From contig JAPLJG010000030.1 of NCBI GenBank assembly GCA_026388735.1, positions 1 to 37,052 of the forward strand: a DNA stretch of 37,052 nucleotides, given 5' to 3'. Origin of the DNA: Deltaproteobacteria bacterium (lineage in GTDB: Bacteria; Desulfobacterota; Desulfobulbia; Desulfobulbales; Desulfurivibrionaceae). Below the pieces are notes generated by a model, which saw nothing but the letters and a program-made list of their open reading frames with translations, had not been told where the DNA came from and did not search any database. The position numbers were made by a program, and so were the translations under genes. Position 1 is the stretch's first letter, and each line of letters starts with the position of its first letter. This document shows, piece by piece, positions 1 through 7,453 of the stretch.

Positions 1-99
1 AACCCCGACCAGAACCGCAGTTGTGCGTGCTGTTGTCCCAGCAACAAAGTGTTCGATCAGTCGGTCTTGTTTGGTTTTACTCAGTCTACTTTTTCTCAT
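1..99 (-). CDS. IS1595-family transposase, N-terminal fragment at window edge
   Basis: Read on the minus strand from the ATG at 99, the frame stays open to the left edge and gives 33 residues beginning MRKSRLSKTKQDRLIEHF. This matches my memory of the N-terminus of IS1595-family transposases, which open with a short helix-turn-helix-like segment followed by a region on resistance to exhaustion of targets such as AGTTARTA. The rest of the gene, including the DDE-like catalytic domain, lies outside the window. The transposase would cut and paste the element at its inverted repeats. The family assignment rests on recognition of this short segment only; the position just inside an inverted-repeat-like end supports it. 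Confidence 0.72.
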   Translation of the reverse strand, partial: MRKSRLSKTKQDRLIEHFVAGTTARTTAVLVGV

Positions 100-139
100 C
101 CGGCCATCCTAAATAATTTTCATTATCTAGGACAGCCCC
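1..139 (-). mobile_element. right end of an IS1595-like insertion sequence
   Basis: Read on the minus strand, an end-like sequence GGGGCTGTCCTAGATAATG starts at 139 and leads through a short leader into the transposase start at 99. The sequence to the right changes to unrelated reading frames. IS1595 elements commonly duplicate 8 bp of target, so 140-147 (TTAAAACT) is the expected duplicated site, but the other end is not in the window and cannot be checked. The element sits just upstream of the phage head genes and appears to have cut a small gene in two. Confidence 0.6.
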
Positions 140-343
140 TTAAAACTTATCTTTGTTGTAACTTGCTGCTGGATAACACTTCCGATCCTCGCTGTTTGGT
201 TGATGCTGACACACCCAGGAAAATGCGCGTTGATATGGAAAAAAGAATTAAATGGCTCGTGGTGGCCGAAGGCCAATGCAGAGGAGTCGGACCCAATATA
301 CGCCGTACAGTTTAAGAATGGAAAACCAGTCACTCACCAGTGA
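140..343 (+). pseudogene. truncated small membrane protein, 5' end lost at the IS boundary
   Basis: From 140 to the TGA at 341-343 one plus-strand frame encodes a hydrophobic helix (LIFVVTCCWITLPILAVWLM) followed by a short polar tail ending in KNGKPVTHQ. The frame has a stop at 128-130, inside the IS end. The only ATG (203) lies inside the hydrophobic helix, so the natural start is probably beyond the IS insertion. I do not recognise the family. It could be a small phage accessory (moron) gene. A competing frame (49-315) is also open, but it runs through the IS end and has no protein-like character. A 6-bp inverted repeat (GTCACT/AGTGAC, 329-344) covers the stop codon. Confidence 0.4.
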
Positions 344-481
344 CATCACCCCCAACATCTAGTGGTATTTTTTAACTCACCCACAACATTGTGTGCAAAT
401 GCCAGCAAATACCGGCAAATGCCCCCTTTTTAATATCGCCCAACCCTGCAACAATATCGACCATAGACACAGGAGAAGTCA
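344..481. other. non-coding leader of the head-gene operon
   Basis: This stretch between the truncated gene and the first head gene is richer in A/T than the phage genes. It contains three tandem 10-bp repeats (395-424) and a good ribosome binding site, AGGAG, near 471-475 ahead of the ATG at 482. I see no convincing sigma-70 promoter. Confidence 0.45.
395..424. repeat. three tandem 10-bp iteron-like repeats
   Basis: Three consecutive 10-mers read GCAAATGCCA, GCAAATACCG and GCAAATGCCC, so the core GCAAATRCC occurs three times at one helical turn. The phasing is that of a protein-binding array such as an operator or packaging (cos/pac) site, but no function can be assigned from sequence alone. 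Confidence 0.55.
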
Positions 482-700
482 ATGGCCGGTATCACCCTCG
501 CACAAGCTGAATCTCGCCTGACCGAATACCTCACCGCCGAGGAGTCCATCCTCCTGAGCCAGCGGGTGGTCATGAACGGCAAGGAGCTGACCCGCGCCGA
601 CCTCGCCTCCGTGCAAAAAGGCGTTGAGATCTGGCAGGCCAGAGTCACCCGCCTTTCACGCGTCGGCGGCCTCCGAGTCCGGGAGGTGATCCCGCGATGA
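482..700 (+). CDS. small head-tail connector protein (gpW / DUF6148-like)
   Basis: This 72-residue protein begins MAGITLAQAESRLTEYLTA and contains a central SRADL-like turn (ELTRADLASVQKGVEIW) followed by a basic C-terminus. Its size, helix pattern and place directly before the portal gene match the lambda gpW position and the DUF6148 group of phage connector proteins. In lambda, gpW fills the portal channel after packaging and allows tail joining. A strong ribosome binding site (AGGAG) precedes the ATG, and the end overlaps the portal start by four bases (ATGA), so translation is coupled. The terminase genes expected further upstream are not visible. The position is certain; the exact family is moderately sure. 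Confidence 0.72.
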   Translation: MAGITLAQAESRLTEYLTAEESILLSQRVVMNGKELTRADLASVQKGVEIWQARVTRLSRVGGLRVREVIPR

Positions 701-2358
701 GCCTAGCCCGCACCGTCACCCTCGGAAATAAAACTATTGATGTGCCTGTCACCGCCGTCGACCAGTTGGTCAACTTTTTCTCCCCGTCATTGGGGGCAGA
801 CCGTTTCCAATCCCGACTTCGCATGGCCATCACCGGCGGCTACGGATACACCGGAGCCGACCGCACCCGCCGCGCCAATCAGTCTGGCTCTCGCCGCGAG
901 ATGGACGCCGACTCCGCCATCCTCCGCGATCTGCGCATCCTGCGCCAGGAGTCCCAGCACCTGGTACGCAACAACGCCATTGCCGGGGGAGCCATCAAGA
1001 CCAACGTCACCAAGGTGGTTGGCACCGGCCTCAAGGTAAAATCCCAGCTTGACAGGGAGGTGCTCAACCTCACCGACGAACAGGCCGACACCTGGGAGCG
1101 CAGCGCAGAGCGGGAGTACCGGTTGGCCACCGAGACCAGGGAGATCGATTCCGAGCGCCAGCTGCCTTTTTCGCTCTTGCAGGGGTTGGCCTTTCTCAAG
1201 GTTCTGGAGGATGGCGATGTCCTGGTCAACCTGCCAAGGTTCAAGCGTCCTGGTTCTCCCTATTCCCTGAAAATCCAGCTCATCGAGTCCGCCCGGCTCT
1301 GCAACAAGGACAACCTGCCGGATACCCCCCACCTTTCCGGCGGAGTGGAGAAAGATGATACCGGCGCTCCTGTTGCCTATCAGGTGCTGAACCAGCACCC
1401 CGGCAACTTCCGGGTCTACGATCCGAAGAACTTTTCCTGGACCACCCTGCCCGCCTTTGGCAAGAACACCGGTTCCCCCCTGGCCATGCTTCTGCTCGAC
1501 AAGGCCCGGCCAGGGCAGACCCGAGGGGTGCCATACCTGGCCCCGGTGGTGGAGCTGATCAAGCAGCTGGGCCGCTACACCGACGCCGAGGTCATGGCTG
1601 CGGTGGTTTCCGGGATGCTGACCGTGTTCGTCACCAACGAAACCGGCGACCCGGTCATCGGCCCGTCCACCACCATGACCAACCCCACCGGCGACCCATC
1701 CACACAGGTGGACACCACCGGCCTGGAGCTTGGCTATGGCTCGGTGGTGGGGTTGATGCCTGGGGAGAAGGTGGAAACCGTCAACCCTGGCCGCCCCAAC
1801 ACCGCCTTTGATCCCTTTGTCCAGGCGATCCTGCGCCAGATCGGCGTGGCCCTGGAGCTGCCCTTCGAGTTGCTGATCAAGCATTTCACCGCCAGCTACT
1901 CCGCCGCCCGCGCCGCCCTGGAGGAGGCATGGGATTATTTCAACCGCCGCCGCCACTGGCTGGTGACCGTACTCTGCCAGCCAGTCTACGAGGCAGTGAT
2001 CACCGAGGCCGTTGCCACCGGCAGGCTCAAGGCCCCAGGATTTTTCTCCGACCCGCTCATCCGCCGCGCCTGGCTCTCCACCTCCTGGACCGGTGACGCA
2101 CCCAGCCAGCTTGATCCAAAGAAGGAAATCGACGCAGCCAAGGCACGGGTTGAGTTGGGAATCTCCACCCGCTCGGAAGAATGCGCCCGCCTCACCGGCG
2201 GAGACTGGGAGGCCAAGCAGCCCCAAATAGAAAAAGAGGTGACGTTCATGCGAAAAATCGGGCCAACGGTAGAGCGGTTCCCGGCCACAGTCCCGGCCCC
2301 ACCCCCGGACAATACCGGCGGATCGGACTTGGAGGGAACAGACAATGCGACTGATTGA
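697..2358 (+). CDS. phage portal protein (lambda gpB family)
   Basis: This 553-residue protein is of the usual length for lambda-type portals. It begins with a basic region (residues about 40-70, rich in R) and an N-terminal ILRDLRILRQESQHLVRNN segment followed by AGGAIKTNVTKVVGTG, a pattern typical of the family. Later come a KEIDAAKARVELGISTRSEE segment and a proline-rich tail, also common in these portals. The portal forms the dodecameric ring at the capsid vertex through which DNA is packaged and ejected. The start is set by the GGGAGGTGAT ribosome site and the ATGA overlap with the preceding gene. The protease gene starts 14 bases before this gene ends. Confidence 0.93.
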   Translation: MSLARTVTLGNKTIDVPVTAVDQLVNFFSPSLGADRFQSRLRMAITGGYGYTGADRTRRANQSGSRREMDADSAILRDLRILRQESQHLVRNNAIAGGAIKTNVTKVVGTGLKVKSQLDREVLNLTDEQADTWERSAEREYRLATETREIDSERQLPFSLLQGLAFLKVLEDGDVLVNLPRFKRPGSPYSLKIQLIESARLCNKDNLPDTPHLSGGVEKDDTGAPVAYQVLNQHPGNFRVYDPKNFSWTTLPAFGKNTGSPLAMLLLDKARPGQTRGVPYLAPVVELIKQLGRYTDAEVMAAVVSGMLTVFVTNETGDPVIGPSTTMTNPTGDPSTQVDTTGLELGYGSVVGLMPGEKVETVNPGRPNTAFDPFVQAILRQIGVALELPFELLIKHFTASYSAARAALEEAWDYFNRRRHWLVTVLCQPVYEAVITEAVATGRLKAPGFFSDPLIRRAWLSTSWTGDAPSQLDPKKEIDAAKARVELGISTRSEECARLTGGDWEAKQPQIEKEVTFMRKIGPTVERFPATVPAPPPDNTGGSDLEGTDNATD

Positions 2359-3670
2359 CATCATCAATGCCCCGTGGGCCATCACCCCGGACATGCTCTC
2401 CGAGGTGCAGTCCATCTATGCCCGCCATCTGCGCGGGGAAAAGATCGACCTGGACTCCCTCTCCGCCTCCACCGGCATCAACTTTGCCTCGGAGCCCAAG
2501 GGCTACACGGTGCAGGATGGTGTGGCCGTATTGCCCATTGACGGGGTGATCGCCAAGCGGATGAACCTCTTTTCCAAGATCTCCGGCGGGGTGTCCTCCG
2601 AGCTGGTGGGCCGTGATTTTCAGGCCGCCATGGCCGACCGCAGCGTGGAGGCCATTGTCCTGGCCATCGACTCCCCTGGCGGCACGGTGGACGGCACCCC
2701 GGAGCTGGCCCAGATTATCCATGATGCGCGGGGCACCAAACCTATCCTCGCCTGCACCGACGGAATGATGTGCTCTGCCGCCTACTGGATCGGCTGCGCT
2801 GCCGACCAGGTGTTTATTTCTTCCGAGGTGGCCATGGTCGGCTCCATCGGCGTGGTGGCAAAGCACCTGGACGTTTCCAAGGCCGAGGAAAAGCAGGGCA
2901 TCAAGACCACTGAGATCACGGCGGGCAAGTACAAGCGGGCCGCCAGCCAGTATGGCCCACTCACCGACGAAGGCAAGGCCCAGATCCAGGAGGCCATCGA
3001 TCATGTCTACGCGGTTTTCGTGGAGGATGTTGCCAAGCAGCGCGGCACCGATGTGGCCCAGGTCCTGACCGCCATGGCGGATGGCCGGGTGTTCCACGGC
3101 TCTCAAGCAATCAACGCTGGCCTGGTGGACGGTGTTTCCACCCTGGCCGCGACTATCAACAAAGCGCGGGAATTGGCCCGCGCAGGAAAGCAGCAAAAGC
3201 GCGGGGCCGGTGTTGCCCTGGCAACGAACCAAAAGGAGCACAGCATGGATATCAAAACCTTGAAAGAGGAGCATCCTGACCTGGTCGCGGCCATCGTGGC
3301 AGAGGCCCAGACAGGGATAAGCGAAGCATTGGCCACGGCCAAACAGGAAGGGGCAGCAGGCGAGCGGCAACGGATCTCCGATGTCCGCGCCCAGATCATC
3401 CCCGGCCATGAGGCGCTCATCGAGCAACTGGCCTTTGATGGCAAGTCCACCGGCGCGGAAGCGGCCATGGCCATGGTCGGTGCGGAGAAGTCCCTGCGGG
3501 AGAGGGCAAAAGCCGACATCCTTGCCGAGGGCAACGCCCTGGTGCCTGCAGCCGATAGTGGCGATGGTGGAAATGGCGGCCCCCAGACCATGAAGCGGGC
3601 AGACTTCAACACGTTGACCCCGGACGCACAACGCCAAACGCTTGCCGCTGGCACCAAACTCATCGACTAA
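2345..3670 (+). CDS. S49-family prohead protease with C-terminal scaffold region (lambda gpC-like)
   Basis: The 441-residue product has an SppA/ClpP-fold protease domain in about the first 270 residues. It contains the AIDSPGGTVDG motif, a serine-containing MMCSAAYWIGCAADQ segment corresponding to the SppA nucleophile region, and a TAGKYKRAASQYGPLTDEG segment carrying the likely catalytic lysine. The final 140 residues are charged and helical and end in LTPDAQRQTLAAGTKLID, as in scaffold proteins. In lambda, gpC degrades the scaffold during prohead maturation. An internal in-frame ATG at 3245 has its own strong ribosome site and would yield the scaffold alone. The gene overlaps the portal by 14 bases and lies just before the coat gene. 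Confidence 0.9.
   Translation: MRLIDIINAPWAITPDMLSEVQSIYARHLRGEKIDLDSLSASTGINFASEPKGYTVQDGVAVLPIDGVIAKRMNLFSKISGGVSSELVGRDFQAAMADRSVEAIVLAIDSPGGTVDGTPELAQIIHDARGTKPILACTDGMMCSAAYWIGCAADQVFISSEVAMVGSIGVVAKHLDVSKAEEKQGIKTTEITAGKYKRAASQYGPLTDEGKAQIQEAIDHVYAVFVEDVAKQRGTDVAQVLTAMADGRVFHGSQAINAGLVDGVSTLAATINKARELARAGKQQKRGAGVALATNQKEHSMDIKTLKEEHPDLVAAIVAEAQTGISEALATAKQEGAAGERQRISDVRAQIIPGHEALIEQLAFDGKSTGAEAAMAMVGAEKSLRERAKADILAEGNALVPAADSGDGGNGGPQTMKRADFNTLTPDAQRQTLAAGTKLID
3245..3670 (+). CDS. nested capsid scaffold protein (Nu3-like), in-frame internal start
   Basis: Within the protease gene the ATG at 3245 (codon 301) is preceded by AAGGAG at 3233-3238 with a six-base spacer, an unusually good ribosome site for the middle of a gene. 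Translation from here gives 141 residues starting MDIKTLKEEHPDLVAAIVAE, which are acidic, helical and free of protease motifs. Lambda makes its scaffold Nu3 from an internal start in gene C in exactly this way. That this start is used is inference from the ribosome site and the analogy. Confidence 0.62.
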   Translation: MDIKTLKEEHPDLVAAIVAEAQTGISEALATAKQEGAAGERQRISDVRAQIIPGHEALIEQLAFDGKSTGAEAAMAMVGAEKSLRERAKADILAEGNALVPAADSGDGGNGGPQTMKRADFNTLTPDAQRQTLAAGTKLID

Positions 3671-3727
3671 AATCACAGACCGGTGACGACCCGGGAAACT
3701 GAGAACAAAATTTAAGGAGCAATTACC

Positions 3728-4861
3728 ATGGGAAATACACTCACAGGACTCATCCAGTACATCAACGATTCCGCCGACATCGTCAGCCGCGAGCTGGTCG
3801 GCATGATCCCCTCCGTTTACCTAAACCCGAAGGCAGAAATGGCCGCTCTCAACCAGGATATCACCTATCCGGTTGTGCCGACCATGGCCGCAGAGGACAC
3901 CACCCCCGGCGCAACCCCGCCAGCCCTGGGTGACCAGACTGTCGGCGCAGGCACCATGCGGATAACCAAGAGCCGTACCGTCCGCTTCTATTGGTCCGGA
4001 GAAGATGAAACTGCCATGGGCGCGACCATGCGAACGATGATTGAAAACAACAAATTCGCCCAGGCCTTCCGCACCCTGACCAACGAGATGGAGTCCGACC
4101 TGGCTGGGCTGTACGTTAGCGCCTCCCGCGCCTATGGCACTGCAGGCACCACGCCCTTTGCCACCGCAGGCGACTTCTCCGACGCTGCCGAGATCGTGAG
4201 AATCCTCAAGGATAACGGCGCACCGACCACCGACCTGCAGCTGGTAATCAACACCGCTGCCGGGGCCAAGATCATCGGTAAGCAGGCCCAGGCTCAGATC
4301 ACCGGCTCTGACAATATTCAGCGCCAAGGAATTCTGCTGGATATCGCAGGCTGCAAGATCCGCGAGTCCGCCGCCATCAAAAATACCACCAAGGGCACTG
4401 GTGCATCCTATGTAACCAACGGCTCCACCGCCCCAGGGGTTGCCGATATCGCCCTGATCACCGGCAGTGGCACGGTGGTGGCAGGTGACATCGCGACCTT
4501 CGCCGCCGATGCCGTCAACAAGTATGTGGTCAAAACCGGCGTTGCCGCTCCAGGCACCATCAGCCTGGGTGCCCCTGGCGCCCGCATGACCATCCCCACC
4601 GGCAATGCCCTGACCATTGGCAATGGCTACGCAGCCAATATGGCCTTTGACCGCTCGGCCATCCACCTGCTGGCCCGGCTCCCCAAGCTCCCGAGCGAGG
4701 GGGATATCGCCGCCGACGAATACATCATGATTGACCCGGTGTCCGGCCTTCCCTTCCGGATCGCGCTCTATAAGGGCTACCAGGCCAACCAGATCGCCAT
4801 CAGCATCGCCTGGGGCGTTAAGGCGGTGAAGTCCGAAAACATCGCCCTGCTGCTGGGCTAA
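3728..4861 (+). CDS. major capsid protein (P22 coat-like, HK97 fold)
   Basis: The 377-residue protein starts MGNTLTGLIQYINDSADIVS after a strong ribosome site (TAAGGAG). It ends AISIAWGVKAVKSENIALLL, a typical end for P22-like coat proteins. Residues about 235-300 (GVADIALITGSGTVVAGDIA and following) form a beta-rich insertion between HK97-fold segments, comparable with the P22 I-domain. The position after protease/scaffold and before small connector genes fits the main shell protein. Combining a P22-like coat with a lambda-type portal and S49 protease is a mosaic arrangement. The capsid role is strongly supported; the P22-like label is from recognition of sequence style. Confidence 0.87.
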   Translation: MGNTLTGLIQYINDSADIVSRELVGMIPSVYLNPKAEMAALNQDITYPVVPTMAAEDTTPGATPPALGDQTVGAGTMRITKSRTVRFYWSGEDETAMGATMRTMIENNKFAQAFRTLTNEMESDLAGLYVSASRAYGTAGTTPFATAGDFSDAAEIVRILKDNGAPTTDLQLVINTAAGAKIIGKQAQAQITGSDNIQRQGILLDIAGCKIRESAAIKNTTKGTGASYVTNGSTAPGVADIALITGSGTVVAGDIATFAADAVNKYVVKTGVAAPGTISLGAPGARMTIPTGNALTIGNGYAANMAFDRSAIHLLARLPKLPSEGDIAADEYIMIDPVSGLPFRIALYKGYQANQIAISIAWGVKAVKSENIALLLG

Positions 4862-4868
4862 TAACCTT

Positions 4869-4903
4869 ACTTACGGAGCCGGGTTAGTGGCGGCCCCGTA
4901 AGT
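4869..4903 (+). promoter_or_regulatory. intercistronic hairpin after the coat gene
   Basis: ACTTACGG (4869-4876) pairs with CCGTAAGT (4896-4903), and inside it GCCG (4878-4881) can pair with CGGC (4891-4894), leaving a short loop. No run of T follows, so it is not a classical terminator. It may stabilise the 3' end of the highly expressed coat message or partly attenuate downstream expression. The next gene has its own ribosome site (AAGGAG) after the hairpin. Confidence 0.5.
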
Positions 4904-4923
4904 CTATCAAGGAGATACTGACC

Positions 4924-5130
4924 ATGGCAAAAGATAATACGAAAGATCCAGCAACCGAGGCAGCCGAGAAAGAAGCGGCAGAAAAAGCAGCAGCAGAGGC
5001 AGCCGAGAAGGAAGCGGCAGAGTCTGGCCTGGTGGCCATGGCGAAGGAAGGGGAAACCTTGGAAGTGCATCCAACCTGTGTTGACGCCCACCTGGCCGCA
5101 GGCTGGGATGTGGTCGAGGTAGCCGAGTAA
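4924..5130 (+). CDS. small acidic alanine/glutamate-rich head protein of unknown function
   Basis: The 68-residue product has a repeated AAEKEAAEK-type helical first half (residues 12-32) and a compact second half, EGETLEVHPTCVDAHLAAGW. The C-terminal part resembles short phage proteins found between capsid and connector genes in other phages, whose role is not established. A good ribosome site (AAGGAGATACTGACC) precedes the ATG. The next gene begins directly after its stop codon, so the two are translated together. Confidence 0.7.
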   Translation: MAKDNTKDPATEAAEKEAAEKAAAEAAEKEAAESGLVAMAKEGETLEVHPTCVDAHLAAGWDVVEVAE

Positions 5131-5421
5131 ATGAAATTCTCCACCTCCGATACCGCCGCCATGCTCTCCGCCATGGGTGGACCAGTGACCATCGGAGGGG
5201 TGGATTACACCGGCGACTTCGCCGACCCTGGCAAGCCGGTTTTCCGCAACGGGGAAACCATCATCACCGATTCTCCTACCCTGCTGCTCTCCGAAGCGGT
5301 TGCCGCCCTGGTCACCAAGGACTCCACCGTGCTGACCATCGGCGGGGTCAACTACCAGGCCTACGGAAAAACTCCGGATGGCGTCGGGTTCGTGGACCTT
5401 GACCTTACGAGGGATTTCTGA
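5131..5421 (+). CDS. probable head-tail joining protein (gpFII-like position)
   Basis: The 96-residue protein is beta-rich (GPVTIGGVDYTGDFADPG, STVLTIGGVNYQAYGKTPDG) and sits between the capsid and tail-terminator genes. In many lambda-like and related phages this place is taken by a small beta-barrel head-completion or tail-joining protein of about this size. The two VTIGGVDY and LTIGGVNY segments look like related strands. Start is immediately after the preceding stop (TAAATG). The role comes from position and size; the family is not proven. Confidence 0.6.
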   Translation: MKFSTSDTAAMLSAMGGPVTIGGVDYTGDFADPGKPVFRNGETIITDSPTLLLSEAVAALVTKDSTVLTIGGVNYQAYGKTPDGVGFVDLDLTRDF

Positions 5422-5843
5422 TGCCAGCGCAGCGCCCGGTAATTTTGGAAGCCCTTAAAACCCTGCTCAAGGCAGGTGTGGCGGCGGTGTCCAACCGGGT
5501 CTATCTGCCCTGGGAGGCTCTGCCGGAACACGATGCCGGGGCGATGCTCCAGATCGCCATTGATGATTCGACCACCGACGCTGGTGTGGTCATCGGCCTG
5601 TGGGAGCATACAGTGCCGGTGAAGATCGGTGCGATCAAGGCCGGAAAGTTCGATTACCAGGCGGTGTGGGATATTTTAAACGCTGCCGCTGCTGCGATCC
5701 AGGCCAATTACACCCTGGCAGGATCGGTGGAGAGCATTGAGATTACCGGGCAGGCGGATCATCTGATCCAGGGCGGAGATAGAATTCTCTGGCCGCACCT
5801 GGCCGCCACGATAACCTACAGAACCCAGCGCGGTGCGCTGTAA
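5421..5843 (+). CDS. probable tail terminator / minor tail protein (gpU-like)
   Basis: The 140-residue protein starts in a TGATG overlap with the upstream gene. It has an N-terminal helix (PVILEALKTLLKAGVAAVSN), a central region of strands, and the C-terminal strands HLAATITYRTQRGAL. Size and location just before the tail tube gene match the tail terminator of siphoviruses, which caps the tail tube and fixes the end that meets the head connector. The assignment depends mainly on gene order. Confidence 0.62.
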   Translation: MPAQRPVILEALKTLLKAGVAAVSNRVYLPWEALPEHDAGAMLQIAIDDSTTDAGVVIGLWEHTVPVKIGAIKAGKFDYQAVWDILNAAAAAIQANYTLAGSVESIEITGQADHLIQGGDRILWPHLAATITYRTQRGAL

Positions 5844-5867
5844 CGAACACTAGCAAGGAGACCCACC

Positions 5868-7112
5868 ATGCCCCAGGCAAAAGGATCAAACGCATATCTG
5901 GCATTCCAGCAGGAGGGTGCGGCCTATGCTGTTGACCCCACCACTCCGCAAACCACAAAAATCTATTTCGAGTCAGAATCCATCAGTAAGTCGTTGGGCC
6001 TGAATGATTCTGCCATCATCCGGGGAAATCGCAACGCCGCCGCCCCAACCCGTGGCACCATCGATGTGACTGGTGGCTTCACCACCGAATTGATGGCCGG
6101 GCATGGATTGCCTCTCTACGGCGTATTGGGCAGCGTGGCCACCACGGCCAACAGCGGCACCGGCGAGATTTTAGGCACGGCCCTGACCACACCCACGGCG
6201 GTGATCGACACCATTAACCAGATCATGACCGTGACCTGCACCGCGCACGGCATCGCCATTGGCGATGTGATCCAGCTTGCCGGGCTGACCGCGCCAACGG
6301 CCCTGAATAATCTGTACTGCAAGTGTATTGCCGTCACCTCGGTAAACATCTTTGTCCTGCGCATCCCGGTGGGGATCAGCGCCACCTTCACCCTGGGCAC
6401 CGGCACCCTCAAAAAGGTAACCACTCCGGCCACGACCTATACGCACACCTTCAAGGTCGGCACCTGCCTGCCCTCATTCATGGCGGAAAAGGGGTTCCCC
6501 GATATCGGCCAGTATTTCAAATACAACGGGGAAAAAATTGGGAAAATGAGCCTGGATATTTCCTCCTCCGGCCCGCAGAAGATGAGCTTTGACCTGATGG
6601 GCGCCAAGGAGACCGTGGGAACCACCCCGTTTGCCACACCCATTGATCTCGGCAAGGCATCTTTTGACGGCCTGGCCCTCGGCACCATCGAAGAGGGCGG
6701 CACCGCCATCGCCATTGTCTCCGCCATATCCGGCCTGAGCTTTGAGAACAACCTGGACGGAGATACCTTCCTGCTCGCCGGAGGAGGTACACGGGGAGCG
6801 ATCAACGAAGGGCTGGTCAAGGTCTCCGCCACCATCAAGGCCTTGTTCCAGGATGTAGTCCTCTACAACAAGGCCTTGAACAGCACCGAGTCGAGCTTGC
6901 GGATGGTGTACAACCGGGGCACCGGCGCGGGCACCGTGGGCAATGAGTCCATTGAATTCAAGCTGCCGGAGCTGATCTACAGCGTCAAGACCCCGGTGGT
7001 GGACAAGCCAGGTGGCCTGTGGGTGGAACTCGGAATCATCGCCTACTACAACGATTCCACCGAGGCCTCCACCCTACAGGTCATCCTCAAAAACACCCAG
7101 TCGGCAGTCTAA
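5868..7112 (+). CDS. major tail tube protein with an inserted FCCH-like beta module
   Basis: The 414-residue protein follows a strong ribosome site (AAGGAGACCCACC). Residues 1-100 and 190-414 look like a large phage tube protein (SESISKSLGLNDSAIIRGNR, then KFKLPELIYSVKTPV-like late strands), a family whose members build the hollow tail tube. Residues about 107-185 form a separate module (INQIMTVTCTAHGIAIGDVI and following), closely similar in layout to modules in two other tail proteins of this phage. Such modules are often surface-exposed. The tube role is supported by length, position before the chaperone and tape-measure genes, and sequence style. Confidence 0.8.
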   Translation: MPQAKGSNAYLAFQQEGAAYAVDPTTPQTTKIYFESESISKSLGLNDSAIIRGNRNAAAPTRGTIDVTGGFTTELMAGHGLPLYGVLGSVATTANSGTGEILGTALTTPTAVIDTINQIMTVTCTAHGIAIGDVIQLAGLTAPTALNNLYCKCIAVTSVNIFVLRIPVGISATFTLGTGTLKKVTTPATTYTHTFKVGTCLPSFMAEKGFPDIGQYFKYNGEKIGKMSLDISSSGPQKMSFDLMGAKETVGTTPFATPIDLGKASFDGLALGTIEEGGTAIAIVSAISGLSFENNLDGDTFLLAGGGTRGAINEGLVKVSATIKALFQDVVLYNKALNSTESSLRMVYNRGTGAGTVGNESIEFKLPELIYSVKTPVVDKPGGLWVELGIIAYYNDSTEASTLQVILKNTQSAV

Positions 7113-7120
7113 GGAGCCCC

Positions 7121-7453
7121 ATGAAAACGACCTATCCCATCAACGCGCAACAATACCACCAGCACCTCTCTCCCCTGGGGCTGATCTCCTCATTCGGGGA
7201 AAAGCTGCCCCGGCTCCTGGCCTGCGTGCTGCTGCCCGATGGCAAAAGCCCGCAGGAAGTGGAGCTGGACGGGTTGGAAAAGGAGTTGTTTGAAGTGAGT
7301 CTTGACCAGGCCATGGAGGTGATCGCAGATTTTTTGTCCATGACGGATCTGGGATCACTTTTGGAGAAGGTCGCCAAGATGATAGCCGGGGCCTTACCAC
7401 CGCAGACTGGTCCGAAGCAGTCTGCGTCGCCCTCTCCGGAGGTTGTCCACTAA
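7121..7453 (+). CDS. tail assembly chaperone, short form (gpG-like)
   Basis: The ATG at 7121 follows TAAGGAGCCCC and gives 110 residues, MKTTYPINAQQYHQHLSPLG to SPSPEVVH. The gene lies between the tube and tape-measure genes, where nearly all long-tailed phages encode a pair of chaperone proteins made by programmed frameshifting, which coat the tape measure during tail assembly. Frame-0 codons at 7331-7336 form a canonical slippery heptamer T TTT TTG (7330-7336), and a second open frame continues downstream. The protein family itself is not recognised; the role comes from position and frameshift architecture. Confidence 0.7.
   Translation: MKTTYPINAQQYHQHLSPLGLISSFGEKLPRLLACVLLPDGKSPQEVELDGLEKELFEVSLDQAMEVIADFLSMTDLGSLLEKVAKMIAGALPPQTGPKQSASPSPEVVH

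Noticed and set aside
49-315. An 88-codon plus-strand frame at the left edge
   Set aside because: It runs through the transposase start and the IS end with no protein-like features; the frames for the transposase (minus) and the truncated membrane protein (plus) explain the region better.
787-3676. Very long minus-strand frames (542 and 476 codons) opposite the portal and protease genes
   Set aside because: They mirror the high-GC third positions of the plus-strand genes, have no ribosome sites or recognisable domains, and the plus-strand proteins are clear family members.
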